From Calocera cornea HHB12733 (taxonomy: Eukaryota > Basidiomycota > Dacrymycetes > Dacrymycetales > Dacrymycetaceae): a stretch of 64,000 bases of DNA. The position numbers and the translations under genes were made by a program. The notes below the pieces were generated by a model that made no database searches, was not told the DNA's origin, and was given only the letters and a program-made list of their open reading frames with translations. Positions 1-12,148 of this stretch are shown here, piece by piece (the first letter of the stretch is position 1; each line of letters begins with the position of its first letter). The stretch covers positions 1 to 64,000 of the forward strand of contig KV423951.1 in the NCBI GenBank assembly GCA_001632435.1, read 5' to 3'.

Positions 1-2389
1 GCTGTGTCCTGGGCAGTGTCAGGTCTCACCTTGGCGTTTTGGGAGAAGCTGAGGCTGTGATCGTGTACTCGTATATAAACCTCGGTAGCTTTGGTAGCTT
101 CTCCTTAGATCTGATCTCTGAGGAATCTCCATAGTCTTGTGAGAAAGCCTGGTCATCACATCTGTCCTCCCGCTCCGAACATCCAAACTCTCTCCAAACT
201 CTGCTTGCTTCATCCGAACTACCTTCGACATCCCACGTATCTCCTAGTTGGACTTACAAAGGGTACGATTGGTTGGTTATTGGATACTGTCAGCCACGAA
301 CCCCCCCGAATCCCTCACCTTCAGTCTCTTCGACTCAGTCGGGTTTAGTCAGCAGCCTTGCTAGACTGTGTGCCCTCACACACCCGTTCCGGACCTCCAG
401 CCACCAAACAGAAGCGGAATTGGACTCTATCACATTCCAGGGGATTGGCATAGCTTAGACAACATCCTCTACACCCTCTCCACCTATTCCAATTCCTCTG
501 GCTTGTCCTATTGTGGGTTGTGTGCCCTCACAACTCTATCACATTCTAGGGGATTGGAATGGCTTATACAGCCCTCACAGTAGGGCTGTTGCATTTGGGG
601 TGTAGGAGTACAAATAGAGCATGAACCAGTAAATATCCCCTGAAGACCTGGTATGGGTTGGCAAATCACCTGGAACTTGTGGGTGAAGAGGGCAAACTCT
701 GACAGTTGAATATGGTGAATCAGGCAAAATGGAGTGAACCCTGACACATTCCCTACTTGTCCACAGCATGCTGGAGGTGCTTGCATGTACTGGCCCACCA
801 TTGCCTTTCTGAGGATGAGAGAATGTACCTTGTCAGCCCATTCCATGCACTGCATCCCAGCTCCACTATCAGGGGATACTCTATTTCCGACTTGATTTGG
901 CTCTGACTTACCTTCAGAGTGCTTCTCAGCATGGAGTCTGGCCTTCAGTGTTCAGGCCTATGGCCCAGAGTGTCCACTTGGGACTTGTGCATTTCCTGCA
1001 CTTTTTTGTATGATCTCCATCAAGGGAGATACCAAGTTAGGAAGTTTACCATCCTATGGTATTTGGATTTTCTGTCTCTGAGAGTTGGATGACATGTAGT
1101 GCAGCCCTAGGCCACAATTTTCTCTTCTCTCTTAGTGGACACATTTACATTGTATTAGATCTACTCTAATTACAGAGATTCAGTGTACTACTGAGGGCGA
1201 AAGAGATAAAACTCTTTCACTGCACCTCTGAGCCTCATATCTGGCCAACTCAGTGTACAGGTACAGACCTGCCACAGGCGAGCTCCCCTGGCTGTGTCAG
1301 CTCTCTATTCACCAACTCTGCATCCAGCCACTCTCCCCCTCTGTGGTAGTCCTGTCCCCTGCTGGGCTCTGCCTGGCCCATTGTTGCCAGGGCTTACCCG
1401 ACTTTCCGCCTGCCAACCCTGACATGTGTTTCAAGGGTGATGCCTATTCGCACGACACAGAAGTAAACACCGATAGAAAGCATCTGCTGTGTTGCTGTCA
1501 CCCCTCATCTCTGTTTCTCTTTGCCATCCGTGACTCACTCAGGCCCTTTGTTCCTAAGGTCGGTCAAGAACAACATGTTGATAACATGGGCTGATGGATG
1601 CATTCAGTTCTCATGGCGGAACACAACAATCAATGGGAGCTGTGGGGATGGTTTCTTGACAGGCCTGCATTCAATGATTGGAGCCATCCGAGACAGCTGC
1701 GAAAGCTCGACGGATGGAGTGGGGCCAAGGTGATCGCGCAGCTCCTCCGCCAAAACCAGTCCATCAAGAAACACCTGCAATACGTCTTGCCGTAGGTGGA
1801 CAACCCGAGTCTCCAACAGAACGGGAATTGTACGGCCACCAGGGTTTGGCTCGTCCCCACCGTCCGAACGAAGAAAGTTGGCTCCGATAGGTTCTCGACG
1901 TCTCTCCTGATCCCGAGCTCAAGGCGGAGCTGGAGGCGGTGGGCATGACTGGGTTGAGCTGGGGTATGTTGCGCTCCCCGTAGTGTGTACAGCCGCAGAT
2001 TGCGTCGCCTCTTCCGTGTATGCTTGTAGTTCGTGTAGTGAATGGTACCTCCTTTGCTGTGCCATTCCAAGACATGTTTCACAAAGCGTGACTTTCAACG
2101 CATTTCACTTCATCCCACGCGGACCGGCACGCTCAGCGATCCCACCGCAGGGCCGGGCACAGAACCCGACCGAGCAGGGAAACGCAGCAGATGCACATGC
2201 ATGCTTCTAGGATTATCATCTACAGTATCAGTACATATATTGTACTGCCCCTCTTCGGCCCTCGCCGCCCTCCCCAGTCCCGGCAACTCGTCCGTGTCCA
2301 AACGTCCCAAAGGCCACCGCCCCCTGGTGTACGACTCTAGGTAGCCAAGAGGTCCCCGATCGGGATTTGGAGTGCACGAGTCCACGCGC
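1..2389. other. gene-poor region, no supported gene
   Basis: No open reading frame here carries recognisable domains or can be extended by plausible splicing. Base composition is visibly less GC-rich than in the flanking genes, and short imperfect repeats are present at 368-569, as expected for decayed or relic DNA. The longest reading frame, about 150 codons on the minus strand near 1630-2082, has no conserved-looking block and overlaps others of similar length. The last part, next to the glucanase stop at 2390, presumably holds its 3' untranslated region. Confidence 0.5.
368..569. repeat. imperfect direct repeat pair
   Basis: The string GTGTGCCCTCACA occurs at 368-380 and again at 520-532. 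A second block reading CTCTATCACATTC followed by AGGGGATTGG occurs at 425-457 and, with a few changes, at 534-569. The second copy lacks the bases that separate the two blocks in the first. This looks like an old local duplication with an internal deletion. Confidence 0.6.
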
Positions 2390-4192
2390 CTAAGCGCCCA
2401 TCCCAGCCTGCTGGTAGAGCTTGACACTGTACACTTCCCAATCTACGCATACACTTATCAGCCCAGCTCGGCAGCGTGGTGTGGTTCCAAGAGCAGAAAG
2501 AGAAAGAGGTTCGAAGAGGAAGAAGAAAGGAAGAGAGGAAGAAAGAGACAAGAGAAAAGCGGTACGTACATGCATCCGAGAAGGCGCCGCCCTGCGCTGC
2601 AACGTACGCGTCGCACGTCGTGTACCCCGTTGACTGGGCGCAGGACTGTGAGGCGCCGTACGCTGCTGAGGACCAGGCGTTGCCTGCCCATTGGCCGCAG
2701 AGGGTCTACATACAGCGCGCGAGTGGTCAGAATGCGCGTGGGGTAGGGCGGAACGCGGAAGGGAGTGGTAGGAGTAGGAGTGGAGGGAGGGACGCACAGT
2801 ATCGAATATCGCGACGTTGTTGTAGAAGTACTCGTAGGGGTTGCACTGGCTCGCGGGCCAGGCGCCTATTGGCTCTGGCCAGCCGGAGGGGTCGGGTGTG
2901 CTGGAGGTTATGTCGCTTGGCACGTTTGCGCGCGACCAGAAGTAGACGGCTATGCCTGAAGAGTCCCATTTCACTGAGTGGGAGGCGTCAGTCACGTTCT
3001 ACAGAGGCGCACCCACAGGCAAGGCTTGGCCGCGGCCGACGGGAAAGGCGAGAATGGGACAGATACGCACTGGCAAACACGCCCCCGCCCGCATTGTTGA
3101 ACGGCGTCCCGTAGTTGTTCGGTGTTGTGTCCGTGAGCCCGCAGCCCGAGTCGCCCGTTTCCGCCGCAGCGCAGTTGTACCCCTCTTGACCGGCGAGCGC
3201 GGGCGTGCCGCTTGCACCGTAGTCGTAGGGGATTGTGCAGCCCGGGTTGGTGTGGATCGAGGCGGTGTTGTGCGTCGCGTCCGCGACACCCTCGATGATG
3301 TCTATCTCGCCGCCTGCGGGCCAGTTGGGGCCATTAGACCAGAAGGCCGGCCAGGTGCCGCACCCCACCGGCATGTGCTTTATGTCGCCTATGAGGAGGC
3401 CGCCGGTGAAGGTCCGCTGGGTGGTGATGCGCACCGAGGGCCGGTTTGCGTACCCCGCCGGCAGCGGCTGTGCGGTCGACACGCGCATTATCGCCGATTG
3501 TGCGGAGGCGCTGATGAGCGAGAGGGACTGCGCAGCGGATTGTGAGACGTAGGTGACGCTCCCATCCGTCGGGTCGGCGGCGGCGAAGAAGTCCCAGCCG
3601 GAGAAGAAGGATTCACCAGCCTACGCGCATGGTCAGAAGAAGTGAGGCGGGCAGAGGAAGGGAGGCGCACGTAGGTCTGCACGAGGTTCCACCCGGCTGA
3701 GGAGGCTGCGGGGCTCGGGCTCGATGCTGCGGGGGCGGCTGAGGACGACGGTGGGGAGGATCCACCGGAGGGGGAGGGCGAGGCAGCAGCGGACTGGGAA
3801 GGGGCCGACCCGCCCGCCGAGCTCGGCCCCGCGCCCACGGCAGCGGCCTTGGACGTCCCCCCCGCCTCAGCGGGAGAAGTCGCGCTCTCCCCAGCCGGGG
3901 CTGTTGCGTTCCCCTTTCCCCCCCCGCCAGCGCCCAGGGGGTACTGCACGCCCCGGACGACACACGTCTGCTGCCTCTTCAGCCGCTTCCCCCCCGCTGC
4001 TCCGGGTGAGCTCTTGCGATGGCCGAGGTAGTGGGCTGTGCTGGAGATGAGGGAGTGGGAGTGCTGTAATGCCGAGCGGGCGCCGTAGGATACTGAACGG
4101 GCGAGCTCGGGCAGGGAGGGGAACGGGAACGGGGATGCGGCGGCGGCGGCGGCGGCGAGGGGGAGGAGGCAGAGGTAGGACGAGAGGCGCAT
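2390..4192 (-). CDS. secreted GH16 endo-beta-1,3(4)-glucanase
   Basis: Five exons (4192-3671, 3620-3071, 2973-2798, 2705-2570, 2442-2390) encode 478 residues. The protein should hydrolyse beta-1,3 or mixed-linked glucans outside the cell, in wall remodelling or nutrition. An Ala/Leu-rich signal peptide (residues 1-20) is followed by about 140 residues of Ser/Pro/Ala/Gly-rich sequence and then a GH16 domain from about residue 165. The catalytic motif GEIDIIEGV is present, with Glu279, Asp281 and Glu284 as nucleophile, helper and acid/base of the family. Other hallmarks are WPAFWS before it, GGVFAM(K/E)W after it, and a C-terminal LCGQWAGNAW segment ending in YWEVYSVKLY. The long linker is unusual; most family members go straight from signal peptide to domain. 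The last intron (2443-2569) is strongly pyrimidine-rich on the coding strand. Exact substrate is not decidable. Confidence 0.9.
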
Positions 4193-4988
4193 GCTTCCTA
4201 GTCTGGTCTGAAGAGGGAGAGGGGAGAGAAGCGGGTGGTCCTATGCGCGTAAGAGTGCGCGTGTCGTCTATTGGTCGTTTGGGGTTGTCAGAGCGTCAGG
4301 CCAGCTGAGCGAGTATGCGACAGGTATGCAGCAATGTACAAGCTGTCCGTATGCGATGCCGTATGTGCCAGAAGAGTAAGAGAGCAAGAGAGTAAGTCGA
4401 GTCGATAAATATGCAGCAGGGTATTACGTGGTGGTGCGGTGTGGTGTCGTCGGCTGCTGGCGTAGCGCAGCACACACCAGTGAGTGACAGACAGACAAGG
4501 GGACGGGCGGCTAGGGCTCCAACGCACAAAAAGGGCGTCAGGGGCGTGGCGCGCACGTGGAAATACCGCCAGGGGCCCGGAGCCGACGTTTGTCCGGGGG
4601 GTTTCCACGGAGCGATGGTCCGTTTGTTGCGTCTGCGGCACTGGCATCGGCCGGTGGACTGTGCAGTATGTATTCCCAGTCGCCGCCGTGCTCGTCCACT
4701 CGTTCGTCGCTGCGCCGGCGCGTAAGCACACGACTGTTCCCTCCCCGGAGTGAGTTTTCACATGCCCCAATAAATGCGTCCGGGATGCCTCCGCCGACCC
4801 GCCCCGCTTCGCTCGCTTATGCGCGGGCGTGGGCGCCACCGGTGCTCCTCGTCGTCGTGTGCTGCTCATCGCTCACCTCATCGTCCCCCCTGTGCCTCGC
4901 TCGCCGTCCATCATCCGTCCCCGTCGTCCAGCAGCATCACCACCTCTCCCTCCCGCCCGCCCCAGCCCCCGCCCTCGGCCCCGGAAAC
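4193..4988. promoter_or_regulatory. shared divergent promoter region of GH16 and Snf4
   Basis: This roughly 800-bp spacer separates two divergently transcribed genes and contains no supported ORF. An AT-rich TATA-like stretch GATAAATATG at 4404-4413, read on the minus strand, could serve the glucanase about 215 nt downstream. A CCAAT motif lies near 4766 on the plus strand, upstream of Snf4. Assignments are by position only. Confidence 0.35.
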
Positions 4989-6409
4989 ATGGAGCCGCAT
5001 TCCCCGGTCCGGCGCAAGCCCTCCCAAGCGCGGCGCGCGCGCGCAGGCTCGCACCTCCCCCAGCCGCTCACGCCCGAGTCGCATGCCGCGGCCCTCCAGG
5101 GCGTGCGCAAGTTCATGAAGTCGTACACGCCGTACGACGTGTTCCCCATCTCGTTCAAGCAGATCGTCATCGACACCCAGCTCGAGGTGAAGAAGGCGTT
5201 GCAGGCGTTGTTGCAGAATGGTCAGTCCCCTCGTCGCTCGTCGCTTGCTCTTTGCTGTTGGCCGCTTGGTGCGGGAGCGCGAGGGCATCGTGGGAGAAGG
5301 CTGGGCTGACGCATCGTTTCGCGCACAGGGAACGTCAGCGCCCCGTTATGGAATTCGGAGAAGAACCAGTTCGCTGGCCTCTTCACCGTGCTCGACATCA
5401 TCCACCTCATTCAGTACTATTACGCCACCGCGACCTCGATGGACTCGGCCGTGTCCGACGTCGAGCATTTCCGGCTTGAGGCGATCCGCGGTACGTCTTC
5501 CCTTCCTTTGCATCCCTCTTTGCTTTAGCAGTGGCAACAGCTGACCGGATGGGCGCAGACATTGAGCGCGCGATCAACGTCCCCCCGCCCCCGCTTATCT
5601 CCGTCCACCCGCTTGAGTCGCTCTACGAGGCATGCAGGCTCATGCTGCAGACGCACGCGCACCGGCTCCCCCTGATCGACAAGGACTCTCAGACGGGCGA
5701 TCCGGTGGTGCTCTCCGTCTTGACGCAGTACAGGGTCATCAAGTTTATTGCTGCGAATGTGCGTCTGCCTTCTGGCCGCTCGGATCGGAACGGATGATGG
5801 GTGTACTGACCCAGTGGGATAGTGCCGTGACACCTCGCACCTGCACATGTCGCTCCGCACGCTCGGGGTCGGCGCGTACGTCCAGCCAGGGGTGAAGGCA
5901 GACGATCCGCACTGGCCGCTCGCGACTGCGACGATGGACACGACCGTATTTGACGTCGTGCACATGTTCTCCGCGCGCGGAATCAGCGCGGTGCCGATTG
6001 TGGATGCGAACGGCAAGGTCATCAATCTGTACGAGACGGTTGACGTGATCGTGCGTGCCTCTCCCCTCCCCTCCTCTTCTCCCCGGATTCCTGGCGCTCG
6101 GCGTTTGCTGACTGACCTGTGCAGACGCTCGTGCGGAACGGCGCGTACCAGCACCTCGATCTCACGATATCCGAGGCGCTCTCGCACCGCTCCGCCGACT
6201 TCCCGGGGGTCATAACGTGCACCGGGCGAGACTCGCTAGGCGCACTCATCTCCCTCTTGCGGCAGCGGCGCGTGCACCGCCTGGTCGTCGTCGAAGGCGA
6301 CGAGGTAGAGGAGAGCCGCCGCGGGAGGCTGCTGGGGATTATCAGCTTGAGCGACGTGCTCAAGTACCTTGTTGGGAGCGTCGAGAGCGAGACGCTGCGT
6401 GAGATATAG
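4989..6409 (+). CDS. SNF4: AMPK/SNF1 complex gamma subunit (four CBS domains)
   Basis: Five exons (4989-5220, 5329-5490, 5559-5758, 5823-6050, 6125-6409) give 368 residues, the normal length for fungal Snf4. The protein is the nucleotide-sensing regulatory subunit of the SNF1/AMPK kinase. Four CBS repeats can be followed: about 50-115 (ending FTVLDIIHLIQYYY), 130-200 (SVLTQYRVIKFIAANCR), 215-285 (ISAVPIVDANGKVINLYE) and 300-365 (RVHRLVVVEGDEVEE, LLGIISLSDVLKYL). The NCR(D/E)T junction made by splicing at 5758/5823 matches the family and fixes that intron. I chose ATG 4989 because it gives a short Arg-rich N-terminus before the conserved block; the frame stays open upstream with further ATGs, but that part is low-complexity. 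In yeast this pathway derepresses genes for alternative carbon use. Confidence 0.93.
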
Positions 6410-6710
6410 GCCCGGGGGATGTGGGTGGCCGTGCATTCTATGTAGATGCTGGTGTCGATGCTGATGTCGCATTTCTTGCTGGGGGCGCGGGGCAGCGGCT
6501 GCATGTTGTACATTAGACAATGCAAGGACGGTTATCGAACAGAATGTTTGATTAATGGATGGGACGGATAGTAGATGCGGCAGGTATGCACGTTCTCGAC
6601 TGCTGCGGCTCGGTAGCCCTGTGGACTCGGCAGCTAGTGCCTTTTCGGATCGCGCTTTGGCGCGCATCGACCTGGCGCGATACGCCCGTTACGCCTACAT
6701 CGGCGCGTGC
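6410..6710. other. short convergent spacer
   Basis: This is the 3' space between two converging genes. It holds nothing recognisable apart from likely 3' untranslated sequence of both. Confidence 0.5.
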
Positions 6711-7988
6711 CTATATCGCGCCCTTTCCCATCTGCGCGTGGAGCTTCAGCATCTGTCGCATCCATCCGACCGGATCCTCGCTGGGCTCGAAGGGAATGGC
6801 CTCGGTGCACGCTTTATGAAATGCGTGGCATGCCATCTTCGTGAATAGGGCAGTCCTGGAGCAGAATTAGTGACATTCATCCATAGACGCAGGTGGCATA
6901 CACACCTCGAATCCCGTTCGATGCTCTCTTCTGCATGTTCGACACCTCGGAGCTGAGATGCGCCGCTGCTGCCGTATAGTTAGCCAGTATACCCCCTCCT
7001 CGATTCGCAGACTTACAGATTCTTTCGACCTCGGGCCGGTGTACGGCCTGTGCGAGGAGAACCCGCGGGGACGGAGTATGCTCTTCGTTTACGCGCCGGG
7101 CTACTATTAACAATTAGGACAGGGATTGAGACATGGAAGTGAAAGGACGTACGCGGGAATTTCTGCCAGAAACTGAATCTCGGGGCTCTCCTCGCGCTTG
7201 ACGGACTCGACGCGCGGTTTCTTCCTCGCCGGTACAGGGAGTTCGACGCCAGCGCGTGGCTCACATGGAGGAGCACCTCTGGCGGCAGCTGGCTCCGACT
7301 TGGTGCTCGACCGCTTCCGTTTGGCAGGAGTGGTAGGTGGGACCTTAGGAGCTTCGGCAGGAGGGGGCGTGTCCGGGCGGAACAACGGCACCGATGCCGT
7401 CGTAGCTAGCGAGGTATGGAAGCAGTGGTACTCGCCGCTCTCCATGCGAATGATGGCATTCATATGTTGTTCCTCGGGACTCGCTGCGCAGTCGATGAGC
7501 AAACGTGCAGCCTAGGAACACAGCGCCGACACTACCTTTCGTAATGGTGATTTTGCCGTACCAAATCCCCCATAGGATCGCCGTTGCCTGCTTGGCATCA
7601 CGCAGGTTTTCTATGTTCGTTGGTAACGGGTATTCGTTGGGCCAGTTTCGTAGAACCCAGTGGCGCTCCGAAAGGTGAGAGACCGCTACACGGAAGTCGG
7701 CGCAGTAGCAATCCTTATCTGCATCCAAAGAGTGAGGAACGAGAAATTTGCAGCACAGAAGATCGTACAGAATAACGTCATAACATCATTCTTCACCATG
7801 CGCTTCACCAACTTGAAGTGCATCTTCCTCAAGACATCGTAGAGAAGCGTGCGGTTGTTGGAGAAGGTGTGCTTCTGCTCGACGAAGTTGTAGTCTGCCT
7901 GCTCCACTCGAAAAGGAAGCGGGTAGATTCTCTTGACAAGTGCTTTGCCCACGACAGCCAGGTCACGTACTGCATCTATCGGGGCCAT
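6711..7988 (-). CDS. hypothetical basic protein, function unknown
   Basis: Six exons (7988-7769, 7718-7536, 7483-7153, 7103-7017, 6968-6906, 6855-6711) join in phase to 342 residues; all five introns are 48-52 nt with good donors, and the last three have CTAAY branch sites. I do not recognise the family. Residues 1-150 look globular: a DYNFVEQKHTFSNNRTLLYDVL segment is followed by a hydrophobic and aromatic region with RHWVLRNWPNEYPLP and ILWGIWYGKITITK. The middle (about 180-290) is Pro/Lys/Arg/Ser-rich with runs such as AKRKRS and ARKKPR that resemble nuclear localisation signals. A short C-terminal helix-like part contains WMRQMLKLHAQM. A nuclear protein is a reasonable guess but no more. 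The start could lie upstream at 8144 in the same frame; ATG 7988 is the first convincing one. Confidence 0.65.
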
Positions 7989-8835
7989 TGAAGTGAGAAA
8001 GTACGGGGATGATCGAAAAGGTGTAGTCGCAAGAGAGTGCTTGTAGAACACAGGTAGCCTCACCACAATCGACACAGGGTTGAAATAGATTCTGCCTATC
8101 AGAAGCTGGAGCCTCACGTGAGGTAAACAACGCGACTTACACATATATTACTTACGAGATTTTCGTCAGGCCGAGTTGCTGGATCGGGGATCCCGATTAT
8201 CTCGTCTCCGTTGCACCCAAGGTACGGATGCTAGTGGCAAGGTAGAGCAGCGTAGACAGACAGCTCGAGCGCGTGGAGAACGATCCACTATCGTGAAGAC
8301 GCGTCGCTGACGTTGACTGAACCCAGCAGAACTAGCCGCTAGCGAGCATTGCGACAGCATATATATCGACAATTGACGAGAGGTAAGATATATGCGCGAC
8401 GTATATGCGGCCAACGCTCCAGCCAGGAGGATCTTCGTAGCCCAGATGCGGATCAGGAAGCCATCAATTTCAGAGCGGCTGCAGCCGCTTCCCATCCTGA
8501 AACGATTACCAGATCTTCGAGTCGTCAAATTTCGATCCACTTTTCGTTACCCCAGTCCATGGAAGCCAGAAGAACGGAGCGTAACGAGAGCCAGCCTAGT
8601 CACGGTGGATATGGGCATCAAGGCCGATTAGTCAATCGCATCTATTTCGCTGCTAGCAACGTCGATACTCGGGTCGTCGTGCGATGGAAAGGACAAAAGG
8701 AAAGCGCAGACGCGGTGACGCGCACGTGATCTACCACGTGCTCCAAATGGCTCCGCAGCGCTCAACTTTGCCGCGACGACGGACTTGGACAGCCCCGCAT
8801 CGTCTCTCGCGCGCTCCTCGCTGTCCTTGCAGATC
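7989..8835. promoter_or_regulatory. divergent upstream region, unknown gene and Vac8
   Basis: About 850 bp separates the divergent starts at 7988 and 8836. A stop-free frame of 124 codons exists on the minus strand (8166-8540) but it lacks an ATG start and shows no domain. Several ATATAT-rich stretches near 8355-8410 could hold core promoter elements. No other feature is evident. Confidence 0.3.
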
Positions 8836-11025
8836 ATGGGCAACGTTGCTAGTGCTTGTGGCTCATGCTGTGGTTGTAAGCAGTCGTCCCGCGGTCAACG
8901 CTCAACTGTCTAATGCCTCAGATCAGTGCGATCTCAAAAGGTCCAAGGGTATGAACCTCTCCTGTTGGAGAACGAGCGTGAGGCAGTGGCCGATCTGCTG
9001 CAGTACCTTGAGAGTGCGTACACTGACTTCCTCCTCGTTTCAGCACCTTCTAATGGCTTTCAGACCGAACGACAACCAACTTCTTCACCGGATCGCCCCT
9101 TGCCGCCCTCACTATCCTTTCATTCTCGGACAATGTGGACCTGCAGCGAAGTGCTGCCCTCGCCTTTGCTGAGATCACCGAGAAAGATGTCCGACCTGTA
9201 GGTCGTGATACTCTGGACCCGATTCTATTCCTATTAGGAAGTCACGACACCGAGGTTCAGAGGGCAGCAAGCGCAGCGCTTGGAAACCTGGCGGTCAACG
9301 GTATGTTCATCTGCCTTTGTCTCACTCTCTTGCTGACTTCCTTGCAGTGGAGAACAAGCTACTCATTGTCAAGCTTGGCGGTCTTGAGCCTCTCATCCGC
9401 CAGATGCTCAGCTCCAATGTTGAAGTGCAGTGCAACGCTGTTGGATGTGTTACGAACCTCGCAACCCATGGTTCGTCTTTCAAAGTCTATGCCCGTCCTA
9501 CTGCTCACGCCGTCGGCAGACGAAAACAAGACAAAGATCGCCAAGTCGGGCGCTCTCGTTCCGTTAACAAGGTTGGCGCGATCGAAAGACATGCGGGTAC
9601 AGCGCAATGCCACCGGGGCCCTGCTCAACATGACACATTCTGGTGCGTCGCAGTTAGGGGCTCTCTTCTGATCTCGTGGCTGAATGGTAACCAGATGAGA
9701 ACCGCCAACAGTTGGTCAACGCCGGCGCCATCCCCGTCCTGGTCGGTCTGCTCAGCTCCCCTGACACCGATGTCCAGTATTACTGCACTACTGCTTTGAG
9801 CAATATCGCGGTTGACGCGAATAACCGGAAGAAACTGGCTCAGACCGAGCCCAAGCTGGTTCAGAGCCTCGTCGCGCTGATGGACAGCCCCAGTCTGAAG
9901 GTACAATGCCAAGCTGCGCTCGCCCTGCGGAACCTTGCAAGCGATGAGAAGTACCAGCTCGAGATCGTCAAGGCTGACGGTCTTCCGCCGCTGCTCCGCC
10001 TCCTCAACTCTTCCTTCCTCCCTCTTATTCTCTCCGCTGCGGCCTGCGTTCGCAACGTCTCCATCCACCCCGCCAACGAATCTCCTATCATCGAAGCTGG
10101 CTTCCTGCTTCCCCTCATCGACCTCCTTTCATACGAAGAGAATGAGGAGGTGCAATGTCATGCGATCAGCACTCTGCGCAACCTCGCGGCGAGCTCGGAG
10201 AACAACAAGGGCAAGATCGTCGAGGCGGGTGCCGTGGATAAGATCAAGAAGCTCGTCCTCGACGCGCCTCTGCTTGTGCAGAGCGAGATGACCGCTTGCA
10301 TCGCCGTACTGGCTTTGAGCGGTAAGTCTTACCTTGGAACTCCTCGAAACCGCGGATATACTTACATTTTACGCAGACGAGCTGAAGCCTCAATTGCTGG
10401 AAATGGGCATTTGCGAGGTTCTCATCCCCCTCACCAACTCCAGCAGCGTCGAAGTCCAGGGCAACAGCGCCGCCGCATTGGGTAATCTCTCGTCCAAACG
10501 TGAGTGCATGCACACGATCCTCCTTACCCCAATCTGACACTGCAATTAGCGGAGAGCGGCCGGTCCACAGCCGATGACTACAGCGCATTCAACGATGTGT
10601 GGGACAAGCCGGAGGGTGGTCTACACGCCTACCTCTATCGATTCCTCTCAAGCACGGACGCGACGTTCCAGCACATCGCGGTCTGGACTATTGTTCAGCT
10701 GCTTGAGTCCGGAGGTGGATGGACCTTTGCCTAGATGCGCGTATACGACTTACTGACGGCTGCTGTAGATGAGACTCTGCTGCGCAACATCAAATCTTCA
10801 TCGCTGATCATGCCGCATATTCAGCAGCTCGCGACTTCGGCTGCCCCAACGCCGGCATCAGGTTCGCCTGGCTCGGATGCTGGTGGCTATTCTGAGGAGG
10901 GCGAGGGTGAAGGGACTGGCGAGATCGCCGCCCTCTCGCGGAGGATCTTGGAGCTGACAGATGCAGCGGACGAGGACTTGCGCAAGAGTGTGCACAAGGC
11001 GCTGGGCACTCAGAAGGATATCTGA
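8836..11025 (+). CDS. VAC8: vacuolar armadillo-repeat protein Vac8
   Basis: Nine exons (8836-8875, 8927-9013, 9064-9300, 9348-9470, 9520-9642, 9695-10321, 10377-10499, 10550-10714, 10769-11025) encode 593 residues. Vac8 is a vacuole-membrane scaffold for inheritance, nucleus-vacuole junctions, autophagy and fusion. The N-terminus carries the N-myristoylation glycine (Gly2) and Cys8, Cys11 and Cys12 for palmitoylation, as in yeast Vac8. Armadillo repeats run from about residue 40 to 510, with near-diagnostic blocks such as [59 protein letters not shown] and [16 protein letters not shown]. The first intron uses the second of two adjacent acceptors (ending 8926), the only one that restores the frame. 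The C-terminal 70 residues are Gly/Glu/Ser-rich. Confidence 0.95.
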
Positions 11026-11260
11026 GATCGGATGGACATTTACTTCGCGTTCACTCTCTCTGCCTATTCTCTTTTAATACCCTGTAGCTCTCTAGTATCT
11101 TCCAGCTCATGTCCCTTACGATAACACGCGATTTACACATACATCATTTGCGAACGACGGCAAGAAGATGTGTAACGAGGGACTGTATGGTCGATGACGT
11201 AAGCGGTAGGGTCGCCGTGCCTTGCTCCTCGTCGCGGCTTGTTGTCGTGCGTCGACCTTG

Positions 11261-12148
11261 ATGGCCTACAATAATGTCCACCCGCGGTTATCCGTCTTCT
11301 CCACCGGCTCGCAGTCCTCGCTTGACTACATACCGACTGCCGGCACACCGCCGCCAGGGTCGGGCGGTCGGCAGTCCGCCACCCCCATACCGAAGGCTGG
11401 CCCGTCGAAAGGGATCTACGACCGACCGTTGAACAAGACGCGCAATGCGGAGGTGTCAGCGGCTGCATATGCCTTCCTGTTCTCCGAGATGATCCAGTAT
11501 ACGCAGAAACGCGTGCATGGTATCGGCGATCTGGAGAAGAGGTGCGTATCTTGCGTACTGCGGCGTAGAGCACGGCTGATCGTCCCGTAGGTTGAGCCTT
11601 CTTGGCTACCGCATCGGCACGCGCACTCTGGAGCTCATGATGTGGCGAAACGAGGGAGCCTCGAAGAATCCGAAACGTGAAACAAGGCTGCTTCCGGTGC
11701 TTTATGTTGTGCATACGCAGCTATGGAAGGCGATCTTTGGCAAGACGGCGGATGCGATCGAGAAGAGCGTGGAGAACGATGACGAGTGTGCGTATACCCG
11801 CCGAGTCGCGCCTGTCTCAGTAAGGCTGTTGAATTGAGGCTGATCGTCTTCTAGATATGATTATCGACAATGACCCGCCTATTACCAAGTACATATCGAT
11901 CCCGAAAGAGATGAGCCAGCTGAGCTGCTCTGCGCTCACCGCCGGTATCGTCGAAGCGCTATTGGACGGGCTCGGCTTCGTGAGTGCCTTTCTCCGCGCG
12001 TCTTCCGCGTGGCTCCTGCTGACCGGCAGCCGTTTAGCCTGCTCGAGTGACCGCACACTCTGTGCCGAAGGAGGGGTTCCCGCTGCGGACGACGATCCTG
12101 ATCAAGCTGGACCGGTCGGTGATGGAGCGCGAAGAGGCGTTGAAGTAG
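11261..12148 (+). CDS. TRS31: TRAPP complex subunit Trs31/TRAPPC5
   Basis: Four exons (11261-11541, 11591-11787, 11855-11979, 12038-12148) give 237 residues. The protein belongs to the Bet3-like family of small subunits in TRAPP, the exchange factor for Ypt1/Rab1 in ER-to-Golgi traffic. After about 45 low-complexity residues comes the hallmark [15 protein letters not shown], then [28 protein letters not shown] and, near the end, [21 protein letters not shown]. These fit TRAPPC5 rather than Bet3 or Trs33. It starts only 235 bp after Vac8 on the same strand and has its own promoter space. Confidence 0.92.

Noticed and set aside
1630..2082. 150-codon minus-strand frame near the window start
   Set aside because: It overlaps several equally long frames, shows no domain and cannot be extended by splicing.
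4557..4988. longer N-terminus for Snf4
   Set aside because: The upstream frame is low-complexity Ser/Pro/Arg and lies in promoter-like sequence; family length fits ATG 4989.
8166..8540. 124-codon minus-strand frame upstream of the unknown gene
   Set aside because: No ATG start, no domain, and no splice link into the frame of the downstream gene was convincing.
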